Notes: a model not told the origin generated them from the sequence alone. 64,000 nt of DNA from Myxococcota bacterium (GCA_022842935.1 JALHOP010000004.1:62001-126000); one strand, 5' to 3'. Shown: positions 42,673 to 54,016, counted from the stretch's first letter. Translations and numbers: made by a program.

Positions 42673-43791
42673 ATGTCTCAGACACGTGGTGTTGCAAGCT
42701 GTCGGCCCTGCGTATTCGTCGTCGTTTCCGCGCTCGCCATCGTCGTCGCGTGCGACGGGGCCACAGGCACCGCTGGCCCTGTTGGCCCGGAAGGTCCACG
42801 GGGTGCCGAAGGCCCTCAAGGCCCCGCCGGCGATCCGAGTGACGGCGGCGCGAGGCTCCGCCTGTACGGCGACGGACGCGACGGTGCCCTGGTGGTTGGT
42901 GCTGGCGAGACCGCCTTTGTGCCCGTGGAGAGCACAGGACAGTACACGTCTATCACTATCGCGACGGGGGGTACGCTTTCCCTCCTGAGCGGAACGCTGC
43001 TTCGGGTCACGGGTGACGTCGATAATGACGGCACGATCAGCGTAAGCCCAGGGACGTACACGGGCGTGCAGCGCTACGGCTCGCCGATGGTGGACCTCGC
43101 GCCGTCGCAGGCGCCAGCTCACCCCGGCGTTGCTCTCAGCAGCGCCGAGTTTGGGTCTGTCGATATGACCGCGCCATTCGTCGCCTATGGCGGACAAGGC
43201 GGGAGAGGAATCGCCCGCGCTGCGCGCTGGGCAACTCAACTCCTTCCCTACGCGGGTGGCGCGGGAGGGGTGTCGTGGCCTTTCTTGGTAACGTCGACGC
43301 AGTCTGGGGGCGGCTCGCTGCACATACGGAGTGGTGGTGAGATTCGCAACGCCGGCACTATCGAAGCGCGAGGCGTCTCCGGAGGAACTCTCGGCGGCAG
43401 TGATTGCGGTACCGGTGGCGGTGGCGGTGGCGGTGTGCTCCTCGCGGCTGCGATCCAGATCGACAACGGTGGCGGTGTCGTTAACGTTCGCGGAGGCGAC
43501 GGGGCGCCTTCTGACTCCGACCAATGTGGAGCCGGTGGGGGCGGCGGCGGCGGTTTCGTTCACCTCATCGCGCCGGAGATCGACGTTGGCGAGCTCCAGG
43601 TTGACGGAGGTCAAGCGGGCACCGCTGGTGTTTACGGGACCCTACGCTGGATTGGCGGCAGCGGCGGGGGCGGCTCCGCCGGCAGTGGCGGCCGTGGCAC
43701 CGGCCGCGTCGACGTCACCGTATCCGCAGCAAATGGCGGCGGCGCTGGCGAATCGTTCGTGATCACGGCGGACCCCGCTTCGGTGCTCTGA
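42673..43791 (+). CDS. Collagen-like, glycine-rich lipoprotein
   Basis: The 372-residue protein has a lipoprotein signal (V-V-A-C, Cys near 27) followed directly by nine Gly-X-Y triplets, such as G-P-V-G-P-E-G-P-R. A beta-rich body and several poly-Gly clusters (up to seven Gly) come next. It is a likely surface protein whose collagen-like stalk lifts the Gly-rich domain off the outer membrane. GGAG precedes the ATG at 42673. It lies in the gap between rpsG and fusA. Its last 160 bases overlap the convergent gene at 43632-44312 on the opposite strand. Confidence 0.8.
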   Translation: MSQTRGVASCRPCVFVVVSALAIVVACDGATGTAGPVGPEGPRGAEGPQGPAGDPSDGGARLRLYGDGRDGALVVGAGETAFVPVESTGQYTSITIATGGTLSLLSGTLLRVTGDVDNDGTISVSPGTYTGVQRYGSPMVDLAPSQAPAHPGVALSSAEFGSVDMTAPFVAYGGQGGRGIARAARWATQLLPYAGGAGGVSWPFLVTSTQSGGGSLHIRSGGEIRNAGTIEARGVSGGTLGGSDCGTGGGGGGGVLLAAAIQIDNGGGVVNVRGGDGAPSDSDQCGAGGGGGGGFVHLIAPEIDVGELQVDGGQAGTAGVYGTLRWIGGSGGGGSAGSGGRGTGRVDVTVSAANGGGAGESFVITADPASVL

Positions 43792-44312
43792 TCGGCCTCT
43801 GCAGGGGGCAGCGTGCTGCGCGCCTCGAACGTCGCAAAGGCACCGAACTCCATCGCCTCGATGGAAATCGCGATCTCGTTGGCCCGCAGCACGCCGATGA
43901 GGACGTTACCCGAGCGTAGCGCATGGGTGTGGCCCCGTTGCTTCATATGCGCTCGAGCCGTCGCGAGCGTCGCCGGCGACGTGCCGGCAAGCTTGTGTAA
44001 CTCGGTGCGCGGAATGGCATCGCCGAAGCGATAGACCTTCGGGTCGCGCACAGGTGGCGCTGCGTACGAGACGCTCCCCGCCGTCGCCGTTTCGACCCAG
44101 AAATAGTAGAAGCCGTCCATCCCACGCGTTCGCATGAGCTCGGCGGCGTGTTTTTCAGGGTCGCGCACGGTGACGCGAAGAGGCGCGAGCTTGCCGTGAT
44201 AGCGGTGTATCGGTTGAATGTAGAGCGTCGTGTAGACCGTCGCATTCATCGCATCACAAGTTGAGTATCGGGTCGACGCCGCGATGGTTGTCGGGGCCCC
44301 GCCCGACGCCAT
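43632..44312 (-). CDS. Hypothetical protein with Pro-rich tail
   Basis: The 226-residue protein has a mixed alpha/beta body (about 20-160) with T-L-Y-I-Q-P-I-H-R-Y and M-R-T-R-G-M-D-G-F-Y-Y-F-W. It ends in a Pro/Ala-rich tail. No family is recognised. CGGAG stands 9 bases before the ATG at 44312, and the gene starts 14 bases after the membrane regulator, so it is third in the sigma-factor operon. The Pro-rich tail is encoded by the strand opposite the Gly-rich end of the collagen-like gene, so the true protein may be shorter if that gene is the older one. Confidence 0.6.
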   Translation of the reverse strand: MASGGAPTTIAASTRYSTCDAMNATVYTTLYIQPIHRYHGKLAPLRVTVRDPEKHAAELMRTRGMDGFYYFWVETATAGSVSYAAPPVRDPKVYRFGDAIPRTELHKLAGTSPATLATARAHMKQRGHTHALRSGNVLIGVLRANEIAISIEAMEFGAFATFEARSTLPPAEADQSTEAGSAVITNDSPAPPPFAADTVTSTRPVPRPPLPAEPPPPLPPIQRRVP

Positions 44313-44326
44313 GGCAGGACACTCCG

Positions 44327-46627
44327 TCAGGGGGTTGGCTCCCGCGCGAGGCGCACATCCAACAGCGCCTTCGGGTCGCGGCCGACTAGCTGGACCCTCG
44401 CAGGCGCGTATCCTGAGGCCTCGATGACGACCTCCGGCAGTGACGCCGGTGTGCTGAAGGTGGTCGTGCCCTCGTCGCTGACGCTGACGCTCGAGGTGAT
44501 GAGGGTGCGGTGGTTCTCACCATGCTGCACCTCGTAACGCATGACCGGTTCGCGAACGAAATTGCCTGCTGCATCCGTGACCCGGGCTGTCCACGTGAGG
44601 AGACGTTCGCCCTCGACGTGGACCTCGACGGGCGCGCGCGCGGGCACATCGACGTAGGTCTCGGCGAGCTTGAGGCTGCGTAGACGGTTTCCGATACCTG
44701 CAATGCGATAGCGGCCCGCGGGGATGTGCTCGACCTCGAAGGTTCCATCGCCCTGACACTTGAGCGGATAAAACGCGTCTTCGCCGACGCGCGTCGCTCC
44801 GATCCCGTCGCACATGCCTTGCACCATCGGGAATGCCTCACGGTCATGCACATCGATGAAGCGCCCATGGATCTCGTTCGTGGCCAAGACGAAGTTCGCT
44901 TCGACCTCCCGGGGCGTATCGAGCGCCACCGTGCCGAGCGGCTGCTCGTCGTCGCCACGAGCCAAGCGAATGCGGTAGGCCGCGTGGGCTGGCAGGTCGT
45001 CGATGCGATAGCGGCCGCCTGCGTCGGTCGTGGTTTCGGCAGGGAAGGTTTGGTGGTCGCGTTTGCTCCACCCCATGGTGTTGGCGATGAGCAGACGCGC
45101 GCCGACGACAGGAGCGCCGTCTGCTTCGCTGATGCGCCCCACCAGGCGCCCGGTCTCCATGGCCAAGAAGAAGTCCTTGTTGAGCTCCGCGGTGTGCGTC
45201 TTAGCGGTCGCCCAACGTACCGGCTCGGCGCCGCGCTCCTCTGGGTAACTCTCCATCTCGACGGGCGGTGTGCCAGTGACGACGCGGACCACCGGGTGTC
45301 CTTCGAGCGGTACGAAGAGCTCGTAGGCCCCGCTGTCGTCGGTGAGCGTCGAGGCCTCGCCACCCTTCACCAGGGCGCCCGCGACGGGGGCGTGTTCGGG
45401 GCCACGGTAGACATGCCCGGTGACCTTGAGGATGCCGCTCAAGACGACGTGGACGTGTTCGGTCGCGCCTTCGGCGACACGCAGGTTTGGCAGCATCGCG
45501 TTGCCGTAGCGCGGGTGACTCGCGGCGAGCGTGAAGGGCGTGTCTTCGGGGGCGCTCTTCAGGACGAAGTTGCCCTTGCCGTCGCTTGTGGTGGTGCCGC
45601 ACGACGCCTTGCAGTTGCCAAGACCGATCTCGGCACCTTCGACGGGCTCACCCCGGGTGTCGACGACCGTACCGGTGAGCTTGGCCCCCGAGGTGAGTGG
45701 CACCACCAGATAGGGGTCGTCCGCCACCGCCGCGAGTGTGAGCAGCTGACGCGACGGTGCGTAGCCAGCGGCGCGTACGGTGATGTGCCACGCGCCGAGG
45801 CTGATACCATCGACGAGAAAATGGCCATCGGTGGCCCCGGTCACCCGGTGATTGCGCGGACCGCTCGAGGCGCGATCCGCAGGCGCGACCTGGACCTCGA
45901 AGATGTCGATAGGTCTCCCCGATGAGGCATCGAAGACTTCGCCGGCGAGTCGGAATCGCACGGCCCCCCGTGACGCGTCCCAGTATCCGCCGCTCGGTAT
46001 CTCGCCAGCCGCGTTTCCTGGTTGGTCGAAAGGCCCATGTCCGCGATCACGTACGGTGATGCCGCCTTCGGCGCCGCCGGTGAGGTTCTCTGCCTCGCTC
46101 GCCGCGATGGGGTAGGCCTTGCCGTCGCGGTCGAGCACGGCGGCGGCTGGTGCTCGCAGCGCGACGCCTGGTTCGCTGAAGGAAAGAACACCGGCATAAA
46201 CCACGATGACAGCCACCGCGCCCGTGAGCGCCGCCGACCGCTTTTTCACGTTATCCTCCGAAAGCCACGCGAACGCCGCTTCGCCGTGGCCAGCGAGGGT
46301 CGCCGTCCAGTTGGAGCTGCGCATGATGATGGGGTGCTCGTTGCTACGCACGGTGAAGTCGCCCCGCAGTGTGCTCTCGCGCGGGAGTGTGGTCTGCCCA
46401 GTGGGAGTGACGAGCCATCCGTCTTCGGCGACGATCGTGACCGAACGCGCCAACGCGAGATCGCGCCAGACCAGCATCGCGATGAGCGCTGCCGCCGCAA
46501 GCGGTAGCCAGCGAATCGCTCGTCGGCGGCGGGTCCGCAGCATGACTGCGGCGCTGACATCGACCGCGGCCATGGCGTCCTCGGTCGATGCACGCAAAGC
46601 GGCGAAGGCTTTCTCGAAGTCGCTCAT
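44327..46627 (-). CDS. Membrane regulator of an ECF sigma factor with regulatory-like beta domains
   Basis: The 766-residue protein has a short cytoplasmic N terminus (about 1-36), a membrane helix (37-55), about 75 residues, then a second hydrophobic helix (about 133-151). The rest is a series of carboxypeptidase-regulatory-like (CarboxypepD_reg) beta domains; T-G-T-V-V-D-T-R-G-E-P-V-E-G-A-E and V-T-G-H-V-Y are typical starts. It overlaps the sigma factor by 4 bases, the standard position of an anti-sigma factor, but no zinc-type anti-sigma motif is seen. The signal could be sensed by the beta domains outside the membrane. Confidence 0.7.
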   Translation of the reverse strand: MSDFEKAFAALRASTEDAMAAVDVSAAVMLRTRRRRAIRWLPLAAAALIAMLVWRDLALARSVTIVAEDGWLVTPTGQTTLPRESTLRGDFTVRSNEHPIIMRSSNWTATLAGHGEAAFAWLSEDNVKKRSAALTGAVAVIVVYAGVLSFSEPGVALRAPAAAVLDRDGKAYPIAASEAENLTGGAEGGITVRDRGHGPFDQPGNAAGEIPSGGYWDASRGAVRFRLAGEVFDASSGRPIDIFEVQVAPADRASSGPRNHRVTGATDGHFLVDGISLGAWHITVRAAGYAPSRQLLTLAAVADDPYLVVPLTSGAKLTGTVVDTRGEPVEGAEIGLGNCKASCGTTTSDGKGNFVLKSAPEDTPFTLAASHPRYGNAMLPNLRVAEGATEHVHVVLSGILKVTGHVYRGPEHAPVAGALVKGGEASTLTDDSGAYELFVPLEGHPVVRVVTGTPPVEMESYPEERGAEPVRWATAKTHTAELNKDFFLAMETGRLVGRISEADGAPVVGARLLIANTMGWSKRDHQTFPAETTTDAGGRYRIDDLPAHAAYRIRLARGDDEQPLGTVALDTPREVEANFVLATNEIHGRFIDVHDREAFPMVQGMCDGIGATRVGEDAFYPLKCQGDGTFEVEHIPAGRYRIAGIGNRLRSLKLAETYVDVPARAPVEVHVEGERLLTWTARVTDAAGNFVREPVMRYEVQHGENHRTLITSSVSVSDEGTTTFSTPASLPEVVIEASGYAPARVQLVGRDPKALLDVRLAREPTP

Positions 46628-47133
46628 GGGTACACCTTGCGCAGCTCGGCGGCGGCGCGATGCAGGCGGGACTTGACGGTGCCTTCCGGTACGCCGGTGA
46701 GCTCGGCGATCTCTTGCACGGACATCTCTTCGAGATGCCGGAGTACGAGAACATCGGCGTGTTCGGGTGCCAACTTGGCCAGGGCCCGTTCGAGGTCGCG
46801 AGCCACAGCGCCTGCGTCCGCGCTGTCGCCAGCCAGCCGCACGTCCACATCCAGCGCGACGAATCGTCCGTTGCGTTCGAGGTAGCGCAGACACCTGTGC
46901 CGCGCGATAGCGAGCAAGTAGCGTCCCAACTTGCCTTCGTGCCGGTAGCTCGCTCGCGCTTCCCACAGCGCGACGAACACGTCTTGCGTTAGCTCGGCGG
47001 CGATCGCGGCACTTCCGGTGTACCGTCGACAGAGACGCAGCACCGCCTGCTGGTGGTTGCCGATGATCGCGCGCAACGCCCCATGCTCCCCTCGCGCGAG
47101 GCCCGCGGCATCGTCATCGGGGGAGTCGTTCAT
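46624..47133 (-). CDS. ECF-type RNA polymerase sigma factor
   Basis: The 169-residue protein has sigma region 2 (about 22-90, with E-L-T-Q-D-V-F-V-A-L-W and A-R-H-R-C-L-R-Y-L) and region 4 (about 115-165, with V-L-V-L-R-H-L-E-E-M-S-V-Q-E-I-A and the recognition helix P-E-G-T-V-K-S-R-L-H). Region 3 is absent, as in ECF factors. The ATG at 47133 is preferred; an ATG at 47163 would add ten residues. The gene is divergent from fusA with about 130 bases between them, and sits inside the split str cluster. Confidence 0.88.
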   Translation of the reverse strand: MNDSPDDDAAGLARGEHGALRAIIGNHQQAVLRLCRRYTGSAAIAAELTQDVFVALWEARASYRHEGKLGRYLLAIARHRCLRYLERNGRFVALDVDVRLAGDSADAGAVARDLERALAKLAPEHADVLVLRHLEEMSVQEIAELTGVPEGTVKSRLHRAAAELRKVYP

Positions 47134-47263
47134 GGGGTCCAGGCGCGCGAGCGCAGCCGTCATGCCACAGTAGCCGCGCAGGACGGCAAAACGTTCCACG
47201 GCTCCCGTCGATTTCGTGCCGGCGTGTTGCGGAACGCGTTCGCAAGGCGTAAGGAACGCGCCC

Positions 47264-49336
<2,073 letters not shown>

Positions 49337-49398
49337 CGCACGCGACCGGGGGTCTAGCGAGCCGCCGGGTGGTCGGTTGTGGTACAACACGTCTCGCG

Positions 49399-50904
49399 AT
49401 GGCCCGTTTGTACGCCCCTGGACCCTGGCTGTTCATCCTGAGCTGCGCGGCCCTTTCTGCATGTCCGCTCTCGCGGCTCTTCGAGAGCACCGGGGCGCCA
49501 TGCCGCTCAGAGGCCAACTGTCCGACGGGTCAGTCGTGCTGCGCCGGAAAATGCTCGAGCGCCTGCGAGAGCGGCAGCGCCATCGTCGCCTCGATCACTC
49601 TATCGACCGACTATGTGCCAGGCTACGAGTTCGATGAGGTCGCCGTCGTGCTCGACGGCGAGACGCGCGTAGTTGCCGCCAACGTCACCGCCGTTTTCTT
49701 CGCCGCGGCGCCCATCGGCCAGTTTCTCGAGGTCGTACCCGACAGCCCGCACGTGGTCGTCGTCTCGCTGCGCCTCGCGGGGGTGACAGTCGCCGAGCGA
49801 ACTGCAGCCTTCACCGCGTCAGCGGACATCCTCGTGCCCGTCGTCCTCAGTCGCGATTGTGCGCAGGTTGCCTGCGATGCTCCCAGCCAATGTCTGGGCG
49901 GCCGTTGCGAGAGTGCCGCCTGCTTCGAACGCGACGCTGCTGCCTGTCTAGCGCCGCTGTGTGCGAGCGATGCGCAGTGCCCGGCCTTGGTCGACTGCAC
50001 GACGGGGGTCTGCACGAGCGGAGTCTGCCTGCAGCGCCGCGACGACGCGCTCTGCGGGCCCGATGAACGTTGCCTTCCGGGGGTGGGGTGCATGGCGCGA
50101 GAGGTCGAGTGCGCCGAGCCCGCCGATTGCGAGGATAACTACCTCTGCACGCGCGAGAGCTGCGAGCGTGGCCGCTGCAGCGTGACCGCCGACAGCGCGA
50201 ACTGCGCAGGAACGCTCTGCGCGCCAGGTGCGTTCGATGCCGATCCCGTTACGGGGTGTACCACGCAGCCATTTCTTCTTTTTGCTTGTGCCGACGGCGT
50301 GCAGACCATCCGCCTCGACTGGCGCTGCGACGGTTTCGCCAACTGCGCGGATGTGAGCGACGAGCTAGGCTGCGGCTATGCGCTCTTCACGTGCGCAGAC
50401 GGCACTCGGACCATCCGCGCCGACTGGCGCTGCGACGGCTTCATCAACTGCGTCGATCGAAGCGACGAGGGGGGCTGCGGCTACGAGACCTTCGCGTGTG
50501 CGGATGGCGCGCACGTGACGCGCCTCGCGTGGGTCTGCGACGGCTCGACGACCTGTCCCGACTTCAGCGACGAGGCGGGTTGTGGCTACGCGCTATTCAC
50601 ATGCGCGAGCGGCCTGCAGGCCATTCGTACGGAGTGGGTGTGCGATAGCTTCATCAACTGCGCTGATCAGAGCGACGAAACCGCCTGCGGCTACAACGTC
50701 TTCGTTTGCGCCGATGGCTTGCGGGTGACGCGGCTCGAGTGGCGTTGCGACGGGTCGACGACCTGCCCTGATCGTAGTGACGAGCTGGGCTGCGGCTATG
50801 AGCTGTTCGTGTGCGCCGACCAAGCCTACGCCATCCGCGCCGACTGGCGTTGCGACGGTACGACCAATTGCGCGGACGCTTCCGACGAAGCCGGCTGTCC
50901 CTAG
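49399..50904 (+). CDS. Lipoprotein with LDL-receptor class A-like repeats
   Basis: The 501-residue product has a lipoprotein signal (L-S-A-C, Cys near 22) and a beta domain (about 60-150). A Cys-rich middle of Dickkopf-like C-x-x-G-x-C pattern follows (about 155-290), then six tandem 35-residue LDL-receptor class A-like repeats to the end. Each repeat keeps F-x-C, W-x-C-D, N/T-C and S-D-E-x-x-C but has four cysteines, not six. It should be exported and rich in disulfides, suited to calcium-dependent binding at the cell surface. TACAAC ends 10 bases before the ATG; no Shine-Dalgarno is seen. Confidence 0.85.
   Translation: MARLYAPGPWLFILSCAALSACPLSRLFESTGAPCRSEANCPTGQSCCAGKCSSACESGSAIVASITLSTDYVPGYEFDEVAVVLDGETRVVAANVTAVFFAAAPIGQFLEVVPDSPHVVVVSLRLAGVTVAERTAAFTASADILVPVVLSRDCAQVACDAPSQCLGGRCESAACFERDAAACLAPLCASDAQCPALVDCTTGVCTSGVCLQRRDDALCGPDERCLPGVGCMAREVECAEPADCEDNYLCTRESCERGRCSVTADSANCAGTLCAPGAFDADPVTGCTTQPFLLFACADGVQTIRLDWRCDGFANCADVSDELGCGYALFTCADGTRTIRADWRCDGFINCVDRSDEGGCGYETFACADGAHVTRLAWVCDGSTTCPDFSDEAGCGYALFTCASGLQAIRTEWVCDSFINCADQSDETACGYNVFVCADGLRVTRLEWRCDGSTTCPDRSDELGCGYELFVCADQAYAIRADWRCDGTTNCADASDEAGCP
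50278..50901 (+). repeat. Six coding tandem repeats of 105 bases
   Basis: Units start at 50278, 50383, 50488, 50593, 50698 and 50803, an exact 105-base period. Each encodes one LDL-receptor class A-like unit. Units 3 and 5 share S-T-T-C-P-D and units 2 and 4 share F-I-N-C, hinting at duplication in pairs. Copies have diverged at DNA level, so the array is not recent. Confidence 0.9.
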
Positions 50905-50924
50905 TGTGCAAGAGACGGGGGAGG

Positions 50925-52370
50925 CTAGGTGAGTCGTGGCAGCGGACCGGGGTCGACTTCTTCGTCGACATCGTTGTAGTCGCCGAACGTGGTCACCGGT
51001 GAGTTGAAGCCGTTCAACATGCTCACGGCGAGTTGGTGCAGGCCAGGTCGGTCGCGGTTGCGCCATGAGTCGGTCGGGTTGTTGGTGTCGAGCGCAAGGC
51101 TCAGGTGGCGACCCATGGCGACGTTGCCGAAGTTGCCCCCGATGGTCACGGTCAGATTGCCAGCCGCGTGTCCGCCGCCGTTGCCAAACTCGCCGAGCCA
51201 GACGAGCATCGTATTGTCGAGCGCCGACTTGCCGTCTCCTTCGTCGATCTCGGACAACCCCTGCATCATGCGCGCGACGATGCTCGCCTTCCAGCGTCCG
51301 ATGGCAATCCACGTCCTCTCGGTGTCGCCGCGTTCTCCTGCATCGCTATAGAGGTGCCAGGCGCCATGGTAGTTGGCACCGCCACGCTCGAACGTCGTGC
51401 CGAGCGTCGGCTCATTGAGGAACGCGAACTGGTCGGCGCCTGGCTGACCAAACGTATACGTGCCGACATCGGCGCGGCCGCACGCCAAGGCATGTACGAG
51501 GAGGTCGGCATGCGCTTCAGCGTACCGTCTGAAGTCGTACGAGCCGACGCCGCTGATCGTGGGCGGCGTACCGCAGCTGGTCGGGAGATCGGCTGGGTCG
51601 ACGGGCTCACGTACGAGCCCCGCCTCGATGGTGCGGATCTTGTCGGCATGGACATCGAGCCGTTGGCGGTCCTCGCTAGCGACGCGGCTGCGCAGTCTGT
51701 TGAACTGCTCGAGCACCGCGTCGAGGACGCTTCTGCGGCGCAGCGCGAGCGTGTCGACCGTTGGCTCGGTCGGCGTTGTTGGAGTGACGGTGCCGAAGAG
51801 GGTGTCGAATACCTTTTGCGGTCGGTTCTGCTGCGAGACCGGGTCCTGAAACCCTGCATAGAAGAGCTGCGAGTCCGTGACGTCGTTACCTGGTTCGTCT
51901 GGCACGCGCAGGTCGAGCCGTCGGGGCGCGCCGCCGTCGGCGATGAGGGTGCCGATGACGTGGTCGACCGAGGGTCCCGCGCCCGTGATCTGCCAGTTTT
52001 GCGTGCCCCAGTGATGCTCGCGGCGGCAGGTGAGGGCTGTCTGCACGTTGCCTTCGTGGCCGCCGGTTACTTTGTGGTCGATACCCCCGAGGACGAGCGT
52101 CTTGCTCTGGAGGCCGGCGCTCGCGAACGGGGCGAGCACCTGGCGGTAGCTGCCATCTGGGTTCGGCCACCATTGGTCCATGACCAACCCGTGCGGATGC
52201 CAGACCACGAGCAGGCGCTTCGGTCCGTTGGCGAGCGGCGTCCAGGCGCTCGCGCGCCGCGGCGTCGCGAGCGTCGCAAGAAACGGCAGCGCGACCGCGA
52301 CGCCACCGGCACCGACGAGGAAGCTACGCCGGGACGTGCGGCGGACGAGCAAATCGAAGCCTTTGGTCAT
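50925..52370 (-). CDS. DUF1552 family protein, third copy
   Basis: The 481-residue protein opens with R-R-T-S-R-R-S-F-L-V-G-A-G-G, a good twin-arginine signal, cleaved after A-S-A. It shares the K-R-L-L-V-V-W-H-P-H-G strand and late L-V-W-L-G-E-F-G-N-G-G-G-H-A with the family. It differs in inserting a G-G-H-E-G-N loop and an H-H-W-G-T segment. The ATG overlaps the DUF1592 stop by 4 bases, the same coupling as at 39280. Function is unknown. Confidence 0.88.
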   Translation of the reverse strand: MTKGFDLLVRRTSRRSFLVGAGGVAVALPFLATLATPRRASAWTPLANGPKRLLVVWHPHGLVMDQWWPNPDGSYRQVLAPFASAGLQSKTLVLGGIDHKVTGGHEGNVQTALTCRREHHWGTQNWQITGAGPSVDHVIGTLIADGGAPRRLDLRVPDEPGNDVTDSQLFYAGFQDPVSQQNRPQKVFDTLFGTVTPTTPTEPTVDTLALRRRSVLDAVLEQFNRLRSRVASEDRQRLDVHADKIRTIEAGLVREPVDPADLPTSCGTPPTISGVGSYDFRRYAEAHADLLVHALACGRADVGTYTFGQPGADQFAFLNEPTLGTTFERGGANYHGAWHLYSDAGERGDTERTWIAIGRWKASIVARMMQGLSEIDEGDGKSALDNTMLVWLGEFGNGGGHAAGNLTVTIGGNFGNVAMGRHLSLALDTNNPTDSWRNRDRPGLHQLAVSMLNGFNSPVTTFGDYNDVDEEVDPGPLPRLT

Positions 52371-54016
52371 GGCAGCGCCTCCGTGGCGTAAAGCATGAGG
52401 TCGGAGCTCGCCAGCTCGACGATTGCGGCGCGAATCGAGCTTGTCGCGGTCGCGGCGATGCGCGCGATGCCGCAACGCTCTTCCGCTGTAGCAGACCGGC
52501 CGACCGACCATTCGAGCCAACGTTTGGCGTAGCACTGGGCGACGTCGGTGTCCGTCGCGAGGTGATCGATAAGCTCGGAAGCATCGGCGAAGGCACGGCC
52601 ATCGCTCAGCTGACCGGCGCTCTCGATGGCCTCCCCACTTGCGTAGCGCGTCGCATAGCTGCCAATGCCGTCGTAGACCTCGAAGGCAAAACCAAGGGGG
52701 TCAATCTGCGTGTGGCACGAAGCACAGCGCGCCTCGGAGGCATGCGCCGCGAAGATCTCCTTCTTCGTTCGTGGCTCATCACCGGGCTCGGGCGAGGGCA
52801 GGGTGATGTCGACGTCGTCGGGCGGCGTGAGGCTCGTGCACAAGACCTTCGCGAGAATCGCCACCCCGCGTTTGACGGGCGAGGTGCCGGTGGCGCTCGC
52901 GTTCGAGGCGAGATAGGCGCCGCGCGTCAAGATGCCGCGGCGCTCCTCGCCGAGAGTGACGTAGTGCCAAGCGTCGTTGCCAGCGGTCGGTGCGTCGACC
53001 CCGTAGAAGTCGGCAACGCGTGCGTTGACCAGGGCGCCACGGTCGGTGAGCAGCTGCGCGATGCCGCCGCCGTCGTCCCATACGACCCGGTCGACAAAGG
53101 CAGAGAGCTCGGTCTCCAAGTCCCGCGCGAGCTCGGTGGTGAACGTCGGGAACACCTCGGTACTCTTTTGCAGGTCCTGCGGTTCCTTCACTGCAAGCCA
53201 CTCGTGGTGAAAGCGCTGTAGCGTCACGCGGGCGCGTGGGTCATCGAGCATCCGCTCGACTTGAACGCGAAGCTGTTCGGTGGTTTGCAGCGCGTCCGCA
53301 TCGGCGGCGGCGCGCAGCGTGGCGTCGGGCATCGACCCCCACAAAAAATACGAGAGGCGGCGCGCGACGGCGTGTCCCGTGAAGCGCAGGCGCCCGTTGT
53401 CGTCCTCCCGAGCATCCGCGGTGATGTAGACGAAATCGGGCGATTGGATGCCAAGCTCGATGATGGCGCGCACGCCCGCGCGGGCGTTGTCGACCGCTCG
53501 GACGGCATCGTAGGTTCGCATGAAGCTTGCGACCTCCTCGTTGGTCACGTGCCGCTGGAGCGTAAGGCTCGCGTAGCGCCGAGCGAAGCTCTCGACGCAA
53601 CCCGTGGTCGATGGCGAGCAACCGAGCAAGCCGGGGAGGTCGTTGGTTAGCCGCTCCGAAATGCGCTCCGCCGCATCCATGAGCTGGTTTGCGGTGAGTT
53701 GGGAGACTGTGTTTTGCCTCGTGTTGTTCGAGAAAAAGTCGCCACTTCCGGGGTCCGGAAAGGCGGATGGTCCCGGGTCGAGGTCGTCAACGCCAAGCGC
53801 CGCGCCGAGGTCGCGTAGGGTCGTCGTGAGCTCGTTCTGTGACAGACGGCGCAGCGGTGCCGGGTCGGTGAGAGCCAGCGGCAACGAGGCGCAGGCGTTG
53901 ATGTCGATCTCCGCCGGGGTCGGACCGACCAGGCGGTCCGAGATCGTTCCACCGCCGCAAGCTGCGGCAGTGGCTAGCAGCAGAAGAACGCCGGCGCGCA
54001 CGCGGGGATGTGCCAT
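52367..54016 (-). CDS. DUF1592/DUF1588-type lipoprotein with heme motif, second copy
   Basis: The 549-residue product has a lipobox (A-A-A-C, Cys near 20) and the same domain order as the protein at 39280: L-R-R-L-S-Q-N-E-L, V-A-R-R-L-S-Y-F-L-W and, in the DUF1588 part, C-A-S-C-H. That is a C-x-x-C-H heme-type motif. The ATG at 54016 fits the lipoprotein signal. It is first of a pair with the DUF1552 gene. Two such pairs 10 kb apart suggest duplication of a two-component secreted module. Confidence 0.87.
   Translation of the reverse strand: MAHPRVRAGVLLLLATAAACGGGTISDRLVGPTPAEIDINACASLPLALTDPAPLRRLSQNELTTTLRDLGAALGVDDLDPGPSAFPDPGSGDFFSNNTRQNTVSQLTANQLMDAAERISERLTNDLPGLLGCSPSTTGCVESFARRYASLTLQRHVTNEEVASFMRTYDAVRAVDNARAGVRAIIELGIQSPDFVYITADAREDDNGRLRFTGHAVARRLSYFLWGSMPDATLRAAADADALQTTEQLRVQVERMLDDPRARVTLQRFHHEWLAVKEPQDLQKSTEVFPTFTTELARDLETELSAFVDRVVWDDGGGIAQLLTDRGALVNARVADFYGVDAPTAGNDAWHYVTLGEERRGILTRGAYLASNASATGTSPVKRGVAILAKVLCTSLTPPDDVDITLPSPEPGDEPRTKKEIFAAHASEARCASCHTQIDPLGFAFEVYDGIGSYATRYASGEAIESAGQLSDGRAFADASELIDHLATDTDVAQCYAKRWLEWSVGRSATAEERCGIARIAATATSSIRAAIVELASSDLMLYATEALP

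Noticed and set aside
50278-50901. Regular 105-base repeats as a CRISPR or non-coding satellite
   Set aside because: The repeats are in frame, encode conserved Cys/Asp patterns and vary mostly at codon level, so they are protein repeats.
51105-52391. 428-codon plus-strand frame opposite the third DUF1552 gene
   Set aside because: The minus-strand gene has a Tat-like signal, family motifs and operon overlap; the plus frame has none.
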